From the NCBI RefSeq assembly GCF_019195455.1, contig NZ_JAIMBW010000001.1, positions 62,001 to 126,000 of the forward strand: 64,000 nucleotides of DNA. Direction: 5' to 3'. The notes under the pieces are model-generated. The model saw only the letters and a list, made by a program, of their open reading frames with translations, did no database searches and was not told where the DNA came from. This DNA comes from Gymnodinialimonas phycosphaerae (GTDB lineage: Bacteria; Pseudomonadota; Alphaproteobacteria; Rhodobacterales; Rhodobacteraceae). Shown here one piece after another: positions 1 to 8,909 of the stretch (positions are counted from its first letter, which is position 1; every line of letters begins with the position of its first letter). Made by a program: the position numbers and the translations under genes.

Positions 1-1801
1 TATTGGCGATCAGCGCGTCATGGTTTCCCTGCTCCAACACCTCGCCCGCTTGCAGGACGATGATCTTGTCGGCGTCTCGAATGGTGGCGAGACGATGGGC
101 GATCACAAGGCCCGTGCGGCCCTTGAGCAGCGTCACAAGCGCCTTCTGGATAAGCATCTCGGTATAGCTGTCGATGCTGGCAGTCGCTTCGTCCAGAACC
201 AAGATCCGGGCATCGGCCACCAGCGCGCGTGCAAAGCTGACCAATTGGCGCTGACCCAACGACAGGGTGCCGCCCCGCTCGCCCATCATCGTCTGATAGC
301 CCAAGGGGAGGGCCATGATGAAATCATGGGCGCCCACGGCCTTGGCAGCGGCTATGACGTCTTCTTCGGTCGCGTCCTGCTTGTTGTAGCGGATGTTTTC
401 CAGAAGCGTGCCGCTGAACAGGTATGGCTCTTGCAGGACCATCGCGATTTCGCGCCCGAGCGAGGCCAGCGTCAGGTCGCGCACGTCGGTGCCATCGACC
501 AGAACTTGACCGCCCTGGACGTCGTAGAAGCGGTTGAGCAGCGACATCGCGCTGGATTTTCCCGATCCCGTGGGGCCGACAAGGGCCACCGTCTCGCCGG
601 GGTTGATGGTGAAGCTGACATTTTTCAGCACCGGATGGGCCGGGTTGTAGCCGAAGGTCACGTTGCGAAACTCGACCGCGCCTTTCGTGCTGTGGGGCAG
701 GTCCACGGCGTCAGGCGCGTCGGCGATATCAACCGGGACATCGAGCACATCGATCAACCGCTGGCCCGAGGCCATGGCCCGCTGCATCACCGAATACTGC
801 ATGGTCAGCGACCGGATCGGATCGAAGAAGCGCTGGATGTAGAACAGGAAGGCGACCATCACGCCGACCTCCAGCCGTTGGTCCAGCACCATTGATCCGC
901 CGACGACCACGACCACCGCCATGGCGATGCCTGTCAAGCTATCGACGATGGGCACCATGACTTGCGCGAACTTCGACGCGGTGCGATGCGCCATCAGGGT
1001 GGCGTGGGCCTTGTCGGTGTAGAGCGCGAAATTCACCTGCTGTCGGTCCATGCCCTGCACCGTGCGCACGCCGTGGATCGCCTCGGCCAGGGCGCCGTTG
1101 GTGACGGAATTGGCGATATGGGCATCCATGAACGCGACGCGCGCGCGCGGCAACCAGACGATGCGCACCAGAAACAGGATCGGCAGCACGCACAGGGTCA
1201 GAAGCCCAAGCTGCACATTCAGCCACAGCATGGAGGCGATGATGCCGAATAGAAGCACGATATCGCCCACCGACAGCACAGAGGTCTCCAGAAACTCCTG
1301 CATCGCGTTCACATCGCCTTGCAGGCGCGACATCAGGCGGCCTACTTCGGTCTTGTCCATGAAGCTGAGCGACACGTCCTGCAAATGGCTGAACATGGCG
1401 GTGCGAATGTCGAACAACACGTTCTCCGCCGCCTTGCCCACGACGCTTTCCTGCACCCAGGCCGCGCCGTAATTCAGCGCGATGGCGCAGGCGAAGGCGA
1501 TCATAGCCGTGCGCAGGGCGGCTTGCCCCGCCGCATCCGCCACAAGGCCGTTGTCGATGGCATAGCTGATGATCAACGGAATTGCGATTTGCGTTGCCGT
1601 GAAAACCAGAACGGCAATGACCGAGATGATCAGCTTGCTTCGATAGGGTCGTACGAAATCCCAGATCCGCGACACGATGGTGCGGTCGAAAAGGCGGCCG
1701 AAGATCTCTTCCTCGACCCGTTGAGAGCCTACGACGGCGCGCGGCGGGCGGCGGCCATTGTCGCGGATATCGCCGCGTTCGACTTCAAGTTCCTCGCTCA
1801 T
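1..1801 (-). CDS. ABC exporter half-transporter, consensus-site Walker B subunit (3' end off window)
   Basis: Fused membrane domain plus nucleotide-binding domain of a type IV ABC exporter. The N-terminal ~60 residues are cytosolic, followed by about six membrane segments. The C-terminal ATPase carries Walker A GPTGSGKSS, Q-loop VLQEP, signature LSLGQRQ, Walker B ILVLDEATASID and H-loop IAHR. The catalytic Glu after Walker B is present, but the signature has Leu in place of the first Gly of LSGGQ. The reading frame is open to the window edge and, judging by the motif spacing, lacks only a few C-terminal residues. Its start overlaps the stop of the upstream partner (ATGA), so the two are translationally coupled and very probably form a heterodimer. 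They are the last genes of the left catabolic operon. Substrate unknown. Confidence 0.9.
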   Translation of the reverse strand, partial: MSEELEVERGDIRDNGRRPPRAVVGSQRVEEEIFGRLFDRTIVSRIWDFVRPYRSKLIISVIAVLVFTATQIAIPLIISYAIDNGLVADAAGQAALRTAMIAFACAIALNYGAAWVQESVVGKAAENVLFDIRTAMFSHLQDVSLSFMDKTEVGRLMSRLQGDVNAMQEFLETSVLSVGDIVLLFGIIASMLWLNVQLGLLTLCVLPILFLVRIVWLPRARVAFMDAHIANSVTNGALAEAIHGVRTVQGMDRQQVNFALYTDKAHATLMAHRTASKFAQVMVPIVDSLTGIAMAVVVVVGGSMVLDQRLEVGVMVAFLFYIQRFFDPIRSLTMQYSVMQRAMASGQRLIDVLDVPVDIADAPDAVDLPHSTKGAVEFRNVTFGYNPAHPVLKNVSFTINPGETVALVGPTGSGKSSAMSLLNRFYDVQGGQVLVDGTDVRDLTLASLGREIAMVLQEPYLFSGTLLENIRYNKQDATEEDVIAAAKAVGAHDFIMALPLGYQTMMGERGGTLSLGQRQLVSFARALVADARILVLDEATASIDSYTEMLIQKALVTLLKGRTGLVIAHRLATIRDADKIIVLQAGEVLEQGNHDALIAN

Positions 1802-3618
1802 GGGGTGGGCTCCTCCGGGCGGATCTGCAGATCATGCAGCGCGCGGTAGCGGCCGCCTAGGGCCAGCAATTCGGCGTGGCTGCCCTGCTCCACGATCTGG
1901 CCGTCCTCTACGAACAGGATGCGGTCGGCGTGCATCAACGAGTTCAACCTGTGCGCCACGATGATCGTCACACGCTCGCTCGCCTGGGCCTGGATGGTGG
2001 TTCTGATCCGCTGCTCGGTGCCCGCGTCCACGGCTGCCGTGCTATCATCGAAGATCAGGACCGAGGGTCGCAGCATCAGCGTGCGCGCAATGGTCATGCG
2101 CTGGCGCTGCCCACCTGAAAGCGACGCGCCGCGCTCGCCGACCACGGTCTCGTATCCCGCAGGCAGGGTGGCGATGAACTGGTGCAATTGCGCCGAGGCG
2201 CTGGCGTCCGCAATCTGCGAGGGCGGGGCCCAGGGATCTCCGTAAGCGATGTTGTTCTCAAGGCTGGTGGTAAACAGGAAGGCATCCTGCTGCACCGCCA
2301 CGACAGCATGGCGCAGGGACGCCAGCGTGACATCGCGGATATCCTGCCCATCGATGGTGATCGCGCCCTCCGTCACATCATAGAATCGCGGGATCAAGTG
2401 CGCGATGGTCGACTTGCCGCTGCCGGGTGGCCCGATCAGGCCGATGGTCTCGCCGCGCTTTGCCGTGAAGCTAACACCCTTCAGCGTCGACTTCGACGCG
2501 CCGGGATAGGTGAAGCCTACGTTGTCAAAGCGCAGCACGCCTTCGCTGATCTCCACGTCTTGCGCACCGGCCGCATCGGTGATGGCAAGGTCCAGATCCA
2601 GCAGCGCAAAGACCCGCTCGCCACAGGTAGCAGTGCGGGCGAAAGAGTTGACCAGCATCCCCAGCTGCCGCACCGGCATTTGCAGGATCGTCATGAAGGT
2701 CAAGAACGAAGCCAGCGTACCGACGGTGATCTCATCGGCCATGACCTTGCCGCCGCCGATCCACAGAACCAGCCCCATCGCGACCAGGAACGAGAACGTC
2801 ATCATCGAGGTGTTGCGCACCCGGATATCGACGCGCTCGTGCGCCAGCTCCAGCGCGCTTTCCGAGGCTACAGCGTATTTCGCCATCTCATGGGGTTTGG
2901 CGGCAAAAGCGCGGACGACGCGGATACCGCCCAGGTTTTCCTCCATCACGCGGCTAAGAACGGACAGGCGATTTTGCAGCTCCAGCCACGTCCCGCGCAG
3001 CTTCAGTTGCGTCACGGACGACCGCCACGCCACGAACGGCACGAAGCTAAGCGCCAGAAGGCCCAGCACAAGGTCGGTCGACAGCAGCAGATAGCCGCCA
3101 ATGCCGATCAGCATGCTCAGAAGGACAATACGAATAAGGCCGGTGGAAAAGAACATCCGTACCGCCTCCAGATCCAGCATGCCAAGCGTGATCAGATCGC
3201 CCGAGTGCATGCGGTCGTGAAACCCGAAGCTGAGCCGCTGGATCTTCTCGTAATAGGCCAGCCGCAGGGAGTAGCCGACGTTGTGGCCGACACTTTCGCT
3301 GAAGTAGTTCTGGAAGACCGTGAACGTCCCGCGCGCGATCCAGACGCCAAGCACCAGCCACGCCGTGGCCCAGAGGGCAGAGGTCGCGGCCTCGGCATTG
3401 GCAGGATCGGAGACAAGCGTCTGCGTTTGATCCACCGCGCGGCCCAGAAGCAGAGGGACCAGCAACTGCAAGCCCGACGCGATGATCGTCGAGCCGATCG
3501 CGATGATGACCATGCCGGGCGTCCGCCATGCCAATGCCGTGACCCGCTTGATCGTCGCCAGCCCGCTTTTCCAGCTAACCGTATCGGTCGGGCGCATGAT
3601 CTCGGTCGGCGAGGGCAT
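1798..3618 (-). CDS. ABC exporter half-transporter, degenerate-site subunit
   Basis: A 606-residue half-transporter: about six membrane segments in residues ~35-330, then an ATPase domain with Walker A GPPGSGKST, signature LSGGQRQR, Walker B VLIFDDSTAAVD and H-loop VAHR. The residue after the Walker B Asp is Asp rather than the catalytic Glu, while the partner's signature is altered (LSLGQ). Together these make one degenerate and one consensus ATP site, the known pattern of heterodimeric exporters such as TM287/288 and BmrCD. I chose the ATG at 3618 because an AGGAG lies just upstream; a longer frame exists but has no ribosome site. It sits 59 bp after the dihydroorotase-family gene, so it is probably in the same operon. 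Export of a pathway intermediate or multidrug efflux are both possible. Confidence 0.9.
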   Translation of the reverse strand: MPSPTEIMRPTDTVSWKSGLATIKRVTALAWRTPGMVIIAIGSTIIASGLQLLVPLLLGRAVDQTQTLVSDPANAEAATSALWATAWLVLGVWIARGTFTVFQNYFSESVGHNVGYSLRLAYYEKIQRLSFGFHDRMHSGDLITLGMLDLEAVRMFFSTGLIRIVLLSMLIGIGGYLLLSTDLVLGLLALSFVPFVAWRSSVTQLKLRGTWLELQNRLSVLSRVMEENLGGIRVVRAFAAKPHEMAKYAVASESALELAHERVDIRVRNTSMMTFSFLVAMGLVLWIGGGKVMADEITVGTLASFLTFMTILQMPVRQLGMLVNSFARTATCGERVFALLDLDLAITDAAGAQDVEISEGVLRFDNVGFTYPGASKSTLKGVSFTAKRGETIGLIGPPGSGKSTIAHLIPRFYDVTEGAITIDGQDIRDVTLASLRHAVVAVQQDAFLFTTSLENNIAYGDPWAPPSQIADASASAQLHQFIATLPAGYETVVGERGASLSGGQRQRMTIARTLMLRPSVLIFDDSTAAVDAGTEQRIRTTIQAQASERVTIIVAHRLNSLMHADRILFVEDGQIVEQGSHAELLALGGRYRALHDLQIRPEEPTP

Positions 3619-3677
3619 TCCGGTGCTCCTGTGGGGCCTGCCCCGACGCGGGGCCTGCCGTTTTGGTGGTTCGTGTG

Positions 3678-5066
3678 TCAGCGCGCGCGCTGCGGCGTGA
3701 CGTATGCTCCGGCCCTCTGTGAGCCGGTCACGGTGCCATCCTGAAACACCGTGTTTCCGGCCAGGATCGTCTGCGTGACGCGCCCGCGCAGGCGGCGCCC
3801 ATAAAACAGATGCGCCACCTCGCGGGCATGGGTGTGCAGCGTCTCGGGAGAAAACGTCGTCTCGCCCGCTAGATCGGCGATGGTCACATCGGCCGCACTT
3901 CCGGGCAAAAGGGCACCCTTGGACGGGTAAAGCCCGTATCGCTTCGCCCCATTGGCACACATCAGATCATGGGCGTGTTGCAAGGTCAATTTGCCCTGCG
4001 CCACGGCGTCCAGCATCGCGGGCACGATGAATTCGATCCCGGGCACGCCAGGGGGGGCGGCAGGGAAATTCCCTTCGGCCGCCTGTTTTTCGGCCTTGGC
4101 GAAGGGGGCATGGTCGGTGGTGACATAGTTGATTGTGCCGTCGGCGATCGCCTCCCACAGGGCGTCCTGGTCGGATTGGAACCGGATCGGCGGGTTCACT
4201 TTGGCGTAGATGCCCGCCTTCGCGACGTCATCTTCGGTGGTGAAGAGGTATTGGGGGCAGGTTTCAGCGGTGAAGTCGCTGGTGCCCTTGAAGGCGCGCA
4301 GAACGGCGACCGTTTGCGCGTTGGTGACATGGGCAATGTGCAGTTTCGCCTGCGCGGTCATGTTCATTGTCAAAAGCTTGGCGACGGCGACGGATTCGCA
4401 GATCGCCGGGCGCGACTTGTTGTGCGTGGCGGCATCAGAAGGGTCTAGGGCCTTCGCGGCCTCCTCAAAATGCGCCAGAAGCTGCGCGCTTTCAGCATGG
4501 ACCACGATGGGCAGGCCGGTGTCGGCCAAAAGCGTAAGCGCGCGCAGCTGGTCGGCCTCGTCCGGGAAGGCCAGGCCTTCGAATTCATCGGCACGGCCAG
4601 CGGGGGAGGGGGTGGTGAAGATCTTCCAGGCGATGCAGCCGATCGCCATCATCTTGTCGCGGCTGGCCTCGGTCAGATCGCCCGGCGCGGCATAGAGGGC
4701 GAAGTCGATGACGGCATTTTCCGCGAAGTGATCGCGCCTGCGGGCGAGTTCCTCTGGGGTCGAACAACAGGGTTTGGAGATTGGCATCTCGAACAGGGTG
4801 GTGACGCCGCCCGCCGCCGCGGCGCGAGTTTCCGACAGGACGGTGCCGCGTTCGGGGTAGGCGGGCGCGCGGACGTGAAAGTGGATGTCGACGATGCCGG
4901 GCAGCACGGTTTTGCCCTTGGCGTCGATGGTGGCCTCTGCCTCTGGTGCGGAGCCGGGCGCGTAGACGCCCGCGACCTTGCCATCTTTCAGGCCGAGGTC
5001 AACGCGCGCCAGCCCATCGGGCAACAGCACCTCTCCGCCCATGATCAGGGTGTCCAGAGCGCTCAT
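3678..5066 (-). CDS. Dihydroorotase/hydantoinase/allantoinase-family amidohydrolase
   Basis: A 462-residue cyclic amidohydrolase predicted to open a cyclic amide ring in the cytoplasm. The binuclear metal site appears complete: DIHFHVR (HxH) near residue 60, a likely carboxylated Lys in AWKIFTTP near 150, His in VVHAES and LHIAHVTN, and the Asp in TTDHAPF near 305. The usual lid and C-terminal beta-sandwich (ADVTIADL) are present. No carbamoyl-phosphate or pyrimidine genes are nearby, so a role in pyrimidine synthesis is unlikely. With AllA-, PuuE- and AllD-like genes in the same island, an allantoinase- or hydantoinase-like reaction fits better. Its start overlaps the stop of the upstream gene by 4 bp. 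The family call is secure; the substrate is not. Confidence 0.85.
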   Translation of the reverse strand: MSALDTLIMGGEVLLPDGLARVDLGLKDGKVAGVYAPGSAPEAEATIDAKGKTVLPGIVDIHFHVRAPAYPERGTVLSETRAAAAGGVTTLFEMPISKPCCSTPEELARRRDHFAENAVIDFALYAAPGDLTEASRDKMMAIGCIAWKIFTTPSPAGRADEFEGLAFPDEADQLRALTLLADTGLPIVVHAESAQLLAHFEEAAKALDPSDAATHNKSRPAICESVAVAKLLTMNMTAQAKLHIAHVTNAQTVAVLRAFKGTSDFTAETCPQYLFTTEDDVAKAGIYAKVNPPIRFQSDQDALWEAIADGTINYVTTDHAPFAKAEKQAAEGNFPAAPPGVPGIEFIVPAMLDAVAQGKLTLQHAHDLMCANGAKRYGLYPSKGALLPGSAADVTIADLAGETTFSPETLHTHAREVAHLFYGRRLRGRVTQTILAGNTVFQDGTVTGSQRAGAYVTPQRAR

Positions 5067-6493
5067 TTCAGGCCCAACTCTTCCAGCGCCTTGGCCACGC
5101 CGTCCAGGTTAGTCAGATGCATGGAGGCATAGTTGGGCGACAAAACCACCCCGTGCCCGCCCGCGCGGTACGTTGCCATGACCGAGCGATAGGCGATATC
5201 CGGCGTGCATTTCGCCTGATCCGCCCGAACGCGCGGCGCGTCGATGCCAAGGCCCATGAAGACCTTCGCCTTGTCGTGAACGCCGGTCAGCGCGGCCTCG
5301 CATTGGCCGTAGACGTAGGTATCGGGGTCCAGGCCGTCTTGGATCACCGTGTCGATGCCGGAGCCCTTGATACCAAGAATGCCGTCCATGATCTGCATCG
5401 CCACGGCGGGGTCGAAATCGCGCAGGATGGTCTTTTGGAAGAAGCCGAATTCCTTGTGCCAGATCTCACCGGATTGGTGCTGATAGGTGATCGGCTTGAC
5501 CCAATCGGCATACATTGTCTGTTCCTCCCACGGCCATTGGGCGCGGCGGAAGAGGTTGAAATGATTGCGGTTCCAGACGTTCAGGCCAAACGGCAGGTTG
5601 GGTTTGCACCATTTGACCAGCCCGTAAAGTTCGCGGTCCAGGTCCTTGTTGCGCTCCAGCCAAAACCTTTCCCAGATCAGGAATTCGGGGTTGGCGAGCA
5701 GGGTGCGGATGAAGGTGATGAAGGCACCGTCGTCGAACTCCTTGCCGCCAAGCGCGTCCTGCATGAAGTCGTACATTGCGATGCAGCCCCGGCGACAGGC
5801 CTCTACATCGATGCCGCGAGCAATCGCTTCCGACCGCGCGGCGTCCGAGAAATCGCCGGGCGCCTGGCCCTGCATCATCTGGTCCAGCGGGCTGTTGCGC
5901 TCGTTGCACCACATGATCCCGTCGATGTCGTAGTTGCGCACCTGGTCTTCGATGATCGCGTGCATCCAGTTGCGGTAATCGGGGTTTGAGGTGGAGGGCT
6001 CATCCTTGCGGACGCCGAAGACGTCGACCTCCATACAGGTCGCCAAATTGGGGATCTCGATGTTGTTCACGGACCCATGGCCCGCGTATTTGAAGAACGG
6101 CTCCATCAGTTCGACATAGACTTTCATGTCGCGCTTGTGGGCTTCGGGGATAACGAGATCGAGGATATCGACCCCCTCCATCTCCTTATCCGTGGCGCGG
6201 AAATCCTTGATCAGCGTCTTCGTGTAATAACGCGGATCGGGGTTGTAATAGGCGCCGCCCTTCATGGTGAACGGCTCGGGCACGCCGTGATCGGGCCAGC
6301 CGTCCAGTTTATGCGCAATGCTGCGCCCGGTCTTGAGGCCAAGCCACGACACGGTGCCAAGCATCAGGACGTTGACGCCCACCCGGTCTTTCAGGGTATC
6401 GAGCACCACATCCACGCCTTCGTCGATAAAGCTGATGGGCGAGACCTGAATGCCGACGAATTTCTCTGTTGGATCGGGGGTCATGTTGCTCAT
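5063..6493 (-). CDS. Uncharacterised glycoside-hydrolase-like (possible TIM-barrel) protein
   Basis: A 476-residue soluble protein without a signal peptide. It starts with a beta-strand-like VGIQVSPISFIDEGVD. Alternating segments follow that look like a TIM barrel of the glycosidase superfamily, including MKVYVELMEPFF near residue 125 and YDIDGIMWCNERNSP near residue 190, where the acidic residues are candidate catalytic positions. The C terminus GHGVVLSPNYASMHLTNLDG also looks barrel-like. I do not recognise a named family, and the fold is inferred from the pattern only. It is embedded in the left operon with 4 bp overlaps on both sides, which argues for a direct pathway role, perhaps removal of a sugar or an unusual hydrolysis. 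Confidence 0.6.
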   Translation of the reverse strand: MSNMTPDPTEKFVGIQVSPISFIDEGVDVVLDTLKDRVGVNVLMLGTVSWLGLKTGRSIAHKLDGWPDHGVPEPFTMKGGAYYNPDPRYYTKTLIKDFRATDKEMEGVDILDLVIPEAHKRDMKVYVELMEPFFKYAGHGSVNNIEIPNLATCMEVDVFGVRKDEPSTSNPDYRNWMHAIIEDQVRNYDIDGIMWCNERNSPLDQMMQGQAPGDFSDAARSEAIARGIDVEACRRGCIAMYDFMQDALGGKEFDDGAFITFIRTLLANPEFLIWERFWLERNKDLDRELYGLVKWCKPNLPFGLNVWNRNHFNLFRRAQWPWEEQTMYADWVKPITYQHQSGEIWHKEFGFFQKTILRDFDPAVAMQIMDGILGIKGSGIDTVIQDGLDPDTYVYGQCEAALTGVHDKAKVFMGLGIDAPRVRADQAKCTPDIAYRSVMATYRAGGHGVVLSPNYASMHLTNLDGVAKALEELGLK

Positions 6494-7671
6494 GCGGAGG
6501 CTCCGTGCTTGGCGATGAATCGCTTGATACGGCCCATCGCCTCTTTGATCACCGGCAGGGGCTGCAGGTAGCTGATGCGGATGAAATCGCTGTCGGGCTC
6601 ACCGAACATGTCGCCTGGAAACACCATCACGCCCGTCTCACGGAGCAGGGTTTCGCAGAAGGCCTTGGCCTTCATGCCTGTCGCCTCGATGTTGGTGTAG
6701 ATGTAGAACGCCCCGCCCGGCGCGCCGTAGCTGAGGCCCGCGTCAGACAGCGCGCTCATCAGGTAATCGCGCCGTTCAGCGTAGGCTTTGAAGGTGGCCT
6801 GCATCTCATCCTGCGGGCCTGTCAGCGCGGCCAATGCGGCGTGTTGGGACACGGTGCAGGTGTTGATCGAGAGCGTATGGCGCGGCTCGGTCAGCTTTTC
6901 GACGAAATCGGCGGGCGCTGCCATATAGCCGACGCGCCAGCCGGTCATCGCGTAGGTTTTAGAAAAGCCGTTGAGCGTGATCGTCCGCTCTTTCATGCCC
7001 GGCAAAGTCGCCAGCGACAGATGCTCATGGGGGGGGTAAATCAGGGCCGCATAGATCTCGTCCGCGATGATCAGGATGTCATGCTTGATCGCGAGGTCCG
7101 CGATCTTGCGGATCACATCAGGTGGGGTCACAGCACCCGTGGGGTTATTGGGTGAGACCAGGACAAACATGCGCGTTTTGTCGGTGATGCGCTTCTCGAT
7201 CTCATCCACGTCCAGCGCGAAATCGTCCTTCGGATACGTCGGCACCGGGATCGGCACGCCGCCGCACATCTGCACGGCGGTGTCGTAGGTAGTGAAGCGC
7301 GGCGAGGTGATCAGAACCTCGTCTCCCGGCGCGACCAGACCCAACATGCACAGCATGATGGATTCCTGCACACCCGCCGTCACGATGACCTCGTCCGGCG
7401 TGTAATCCAGCCCGTATTCCGCGCGCAGGTTATCGCAGATGGCCTGGCGCAAGGGCGGCAGGCCGGTGGGGCCAGTGTAGTGGTGCTGGTTGTCGTCCAG
7501 TGCCTTTTTCGCGGCCTCCACGATGTGCTTGGGCGTATGGAAATCCGGGTCACCACGCCCCAGCGCGATCACGTTGTCGAGGCCGCTGGCGATCTCCAGC
7601 ATCTTGGTGCGAAACGCGCCGTCGTCCTCGATGATGCGCGGGGCCGTGCGGTCGTGCAGAAGCGATCCCAT
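6490..7671 (-). CDS. PLP-dependent class I/II aminotransferase (left-arm paralogue)
   Basis: A 393-residue fold-type I aminotransferase of the aspartate-aminotransferase family. The Schiff-base lysine lies in LNGFSKTYAMTGWR near residue 235. The phosphate- and cofactor-binding stretches SPNNPTGAV and IADEIYA are present, and the C terminus has the usual small domain (FIRISYLQP). It is clearly paralogous to the aminotransferase in the right arm (both share a GLDxVIxLGRGDPD-type N terminus). It overlaps the downstream gene by 4 bp and the upstream amidohydrolase by 1 bp. It probably transaminates an amino acid released by the hydrolases of the island; the exact substrate is not evident. Confidence 0.88.
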   Translation of the reverse strand: MGSLLHDRTAPRIIEDDGAFRTKMLEIASGLDNVIALGRGDPDFHTPKHIVEAAKKALDDNQHHYTGPTGLPPLRQAICDNLRAEYGLDYTPDEVIVTAGVQESIMLCMLGLVAPGDEVLITSPRFTTYDTAVQMCGGVPIPVPTYPKDDFALDVDEIEKRITDKTRMFVLVSPNNPTGAVTPPDVIRKIADLAIKHDILIIADEIYAALIYPPHEHLSLATLPGMKERTITLNGFSKTYAMTGWRVGYMAAPADFVEKLTEPRHTLSINTCTVSQHAALAALTGPQDEMQATFKAYAERRDYLMSALSDAGLSYGAPGGAFYIYTNIEATGMKAKAFCETLLRETGVMVFPGDMFGEPDSDFIRISYLQPLPVIKEAMGRIKRFIAKHGASA

Positions 7672-8897
7672 CAGTGCATCCTCTTTCCATCGATGAAGGT
7701 CATTTCGACCTTCTCAAGTGCTTTCAGGTCTTGGTCGGGCTTGCCGTCCACCACGATCATGTCGGCCAGTTTTCCGGCCTCCAACGTGCCGAGCGTGTCG
7801 CCGAACCCATTCAGCACCGCGGCCCGTGCAGTAATGGCGCGCAACGCGTCGAGGTTGTCTGGGCAAACGCCCACCTCCACCATAAAGCCCAGTTCCGGCA
7901 CGATCCGGTCATGCTCTACCGCCGGGCTGCCTGCGTCGGTGCCAAAGACAATCGGCACGCCCGCATTCGCCGCGCGCACCAAGCCGTCGAAGCGGGACTT
8001 GTCGGCGACAGCTTTTTTGCGTTCTTCAATCTTCCATTCCGGGATGCCGAAGGCGCGAGCGATCTCTTCATTGGCCTGAATAACAAGGGCCGAGAACGTC
8101 GTGACAATCGGCAGTTTCTTGTCGAGCAGCAGCTGGATCGTCGCGTCCGTCATCGACCCGCCGTGTTCGACACAGTCAATGCCGGCCTCCGCCACGCGGG
8201 CGATACAGTCGTTGTACGTCGCATGGGCCGTGATCGGCAGGCGGTTGCGGTGGGCCTCGTCAATGACGGCGTGAAGCTCATCATCGGTGAATTCCAGTGT
8301 GTCGTGACAAGCCATGATCTTGATCAGATCGGCGCCGCCCTTGACCTGATCGCGCACAGCGCGGCGCATCTCATCGGCGCCTGAGGCTTCACGGCAGACC
8401 CAGTAGGTGTGGCCGCCGGTCTGAATGATGCTCTCACCCGATACCAGAAGGCGCGGGCCGGGGAAGATGCCTTGCGCCACGGCCTGCTTGGTGAAGAGGT
8501 TGGCGTCGTGCACGCCGAGGTCGCGGACCAGCGTTATCCCTGCGCGAAGCGATTTGAGCATGTTGCCCGCTGCCTTGTAGGCGCGAATTTCGGGGGCATC
8601 GAACATGGACTGCTGGCTGAGTTCATGGATGCCGTCCCATGACAGATGCGCGTGGCTGTTCATCATGCCGGGCATCAGGGTCTTGCCGTGGGTATCCAGC
8701 GTCTCAATCCCGGAGGGGGCATCGCCCAGCGCGCCCACGGCGGCGATCTTGCCGTCCTTGAGGTGCACGAAACCATCCTCGATCACCTCATCGCCCACGC
8801 AGGTAATGACGCGACCGAGGAAGACGCAATCGACGGCCGGAGCCTCAAACATCGGCTTGGTGATCTTCTGATATTTCCAGGCGGCGGGTTCGGGCAT
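7671..8897 (-). CDS. Metal-dependent amidohydrolase (imidazolonepropionase/prolidase-like)
   Basis: A 408-residue amidohydrolase-superfamily enzyme. The metal motifs are visible: MNSHAHLSWDG (HxH) near residue 80, a candidate Lys/His region around GGADLIKIMACHD, ITAHATYND near 220, CVEHGG near 240 and the catalytic Asp in VFGTDAGSP near 320. The terminal beta-sandwich half (DMIVVDGKP) is normal. Members of this branch hydrolyse Xaa-Pro or cyclic amide bonds. The distance to the upstream M24 gene is only 12 bp and the stop overlaps the next start (TGATG). Family call firm, substrate unknown. Confidence 0.85.
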   Translation of the reverse strand: MPEPAAWKYQKITKPMFEAPAVDCVFLGRVITCVGDEVIEDGFVHLKDGKIAAVGALGDAPSGIETLDTHGKTLMPGMMNSHAHLSWDGIHELSQQSMFDAPEIRAYKAAGNMLKSLRAGITLVRDLGVHDANLFTKQAVAQGIFPGPRLLVSGESIIQTGGHTYWVCREASGADEMRRAVRDQVKGGADLIKIMACHDTLEFTDDELHAVIDEAHRNRLPITAHATYNDCIARVAEAGIDCVEHGGSMTDATIQLLLDKKLPIVTTFSALVIQANEEIARAFGIPEWKIEERKKAVADKSRFDGLVRAANAGVPIVFGTDAGSPAVEHDRIVPELGFMVEVGVCPDNLDALRAITARAAVLNGFGDTLGTLEAGKLADMIVVDGKPDQDLKALEKVEMTFIDGKRMH

Positions 8898-8909
8898 GGC
8901 GCAGGCTCC

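Noticed and set aside
2182..3744. 520-residue plus-strand frame
   Set aside because: Antisense to a clear ABC exporter; composition is Arg/Gln/His-rich, typical of a shadow frame in GC-rich DNA.
3678..5066. Pyrimidine-pathway dihydroorotase
   Set aside because: Metal motifs are compatible, but no pyr genes are nearby and the gene is coupled to a catabolic operon.
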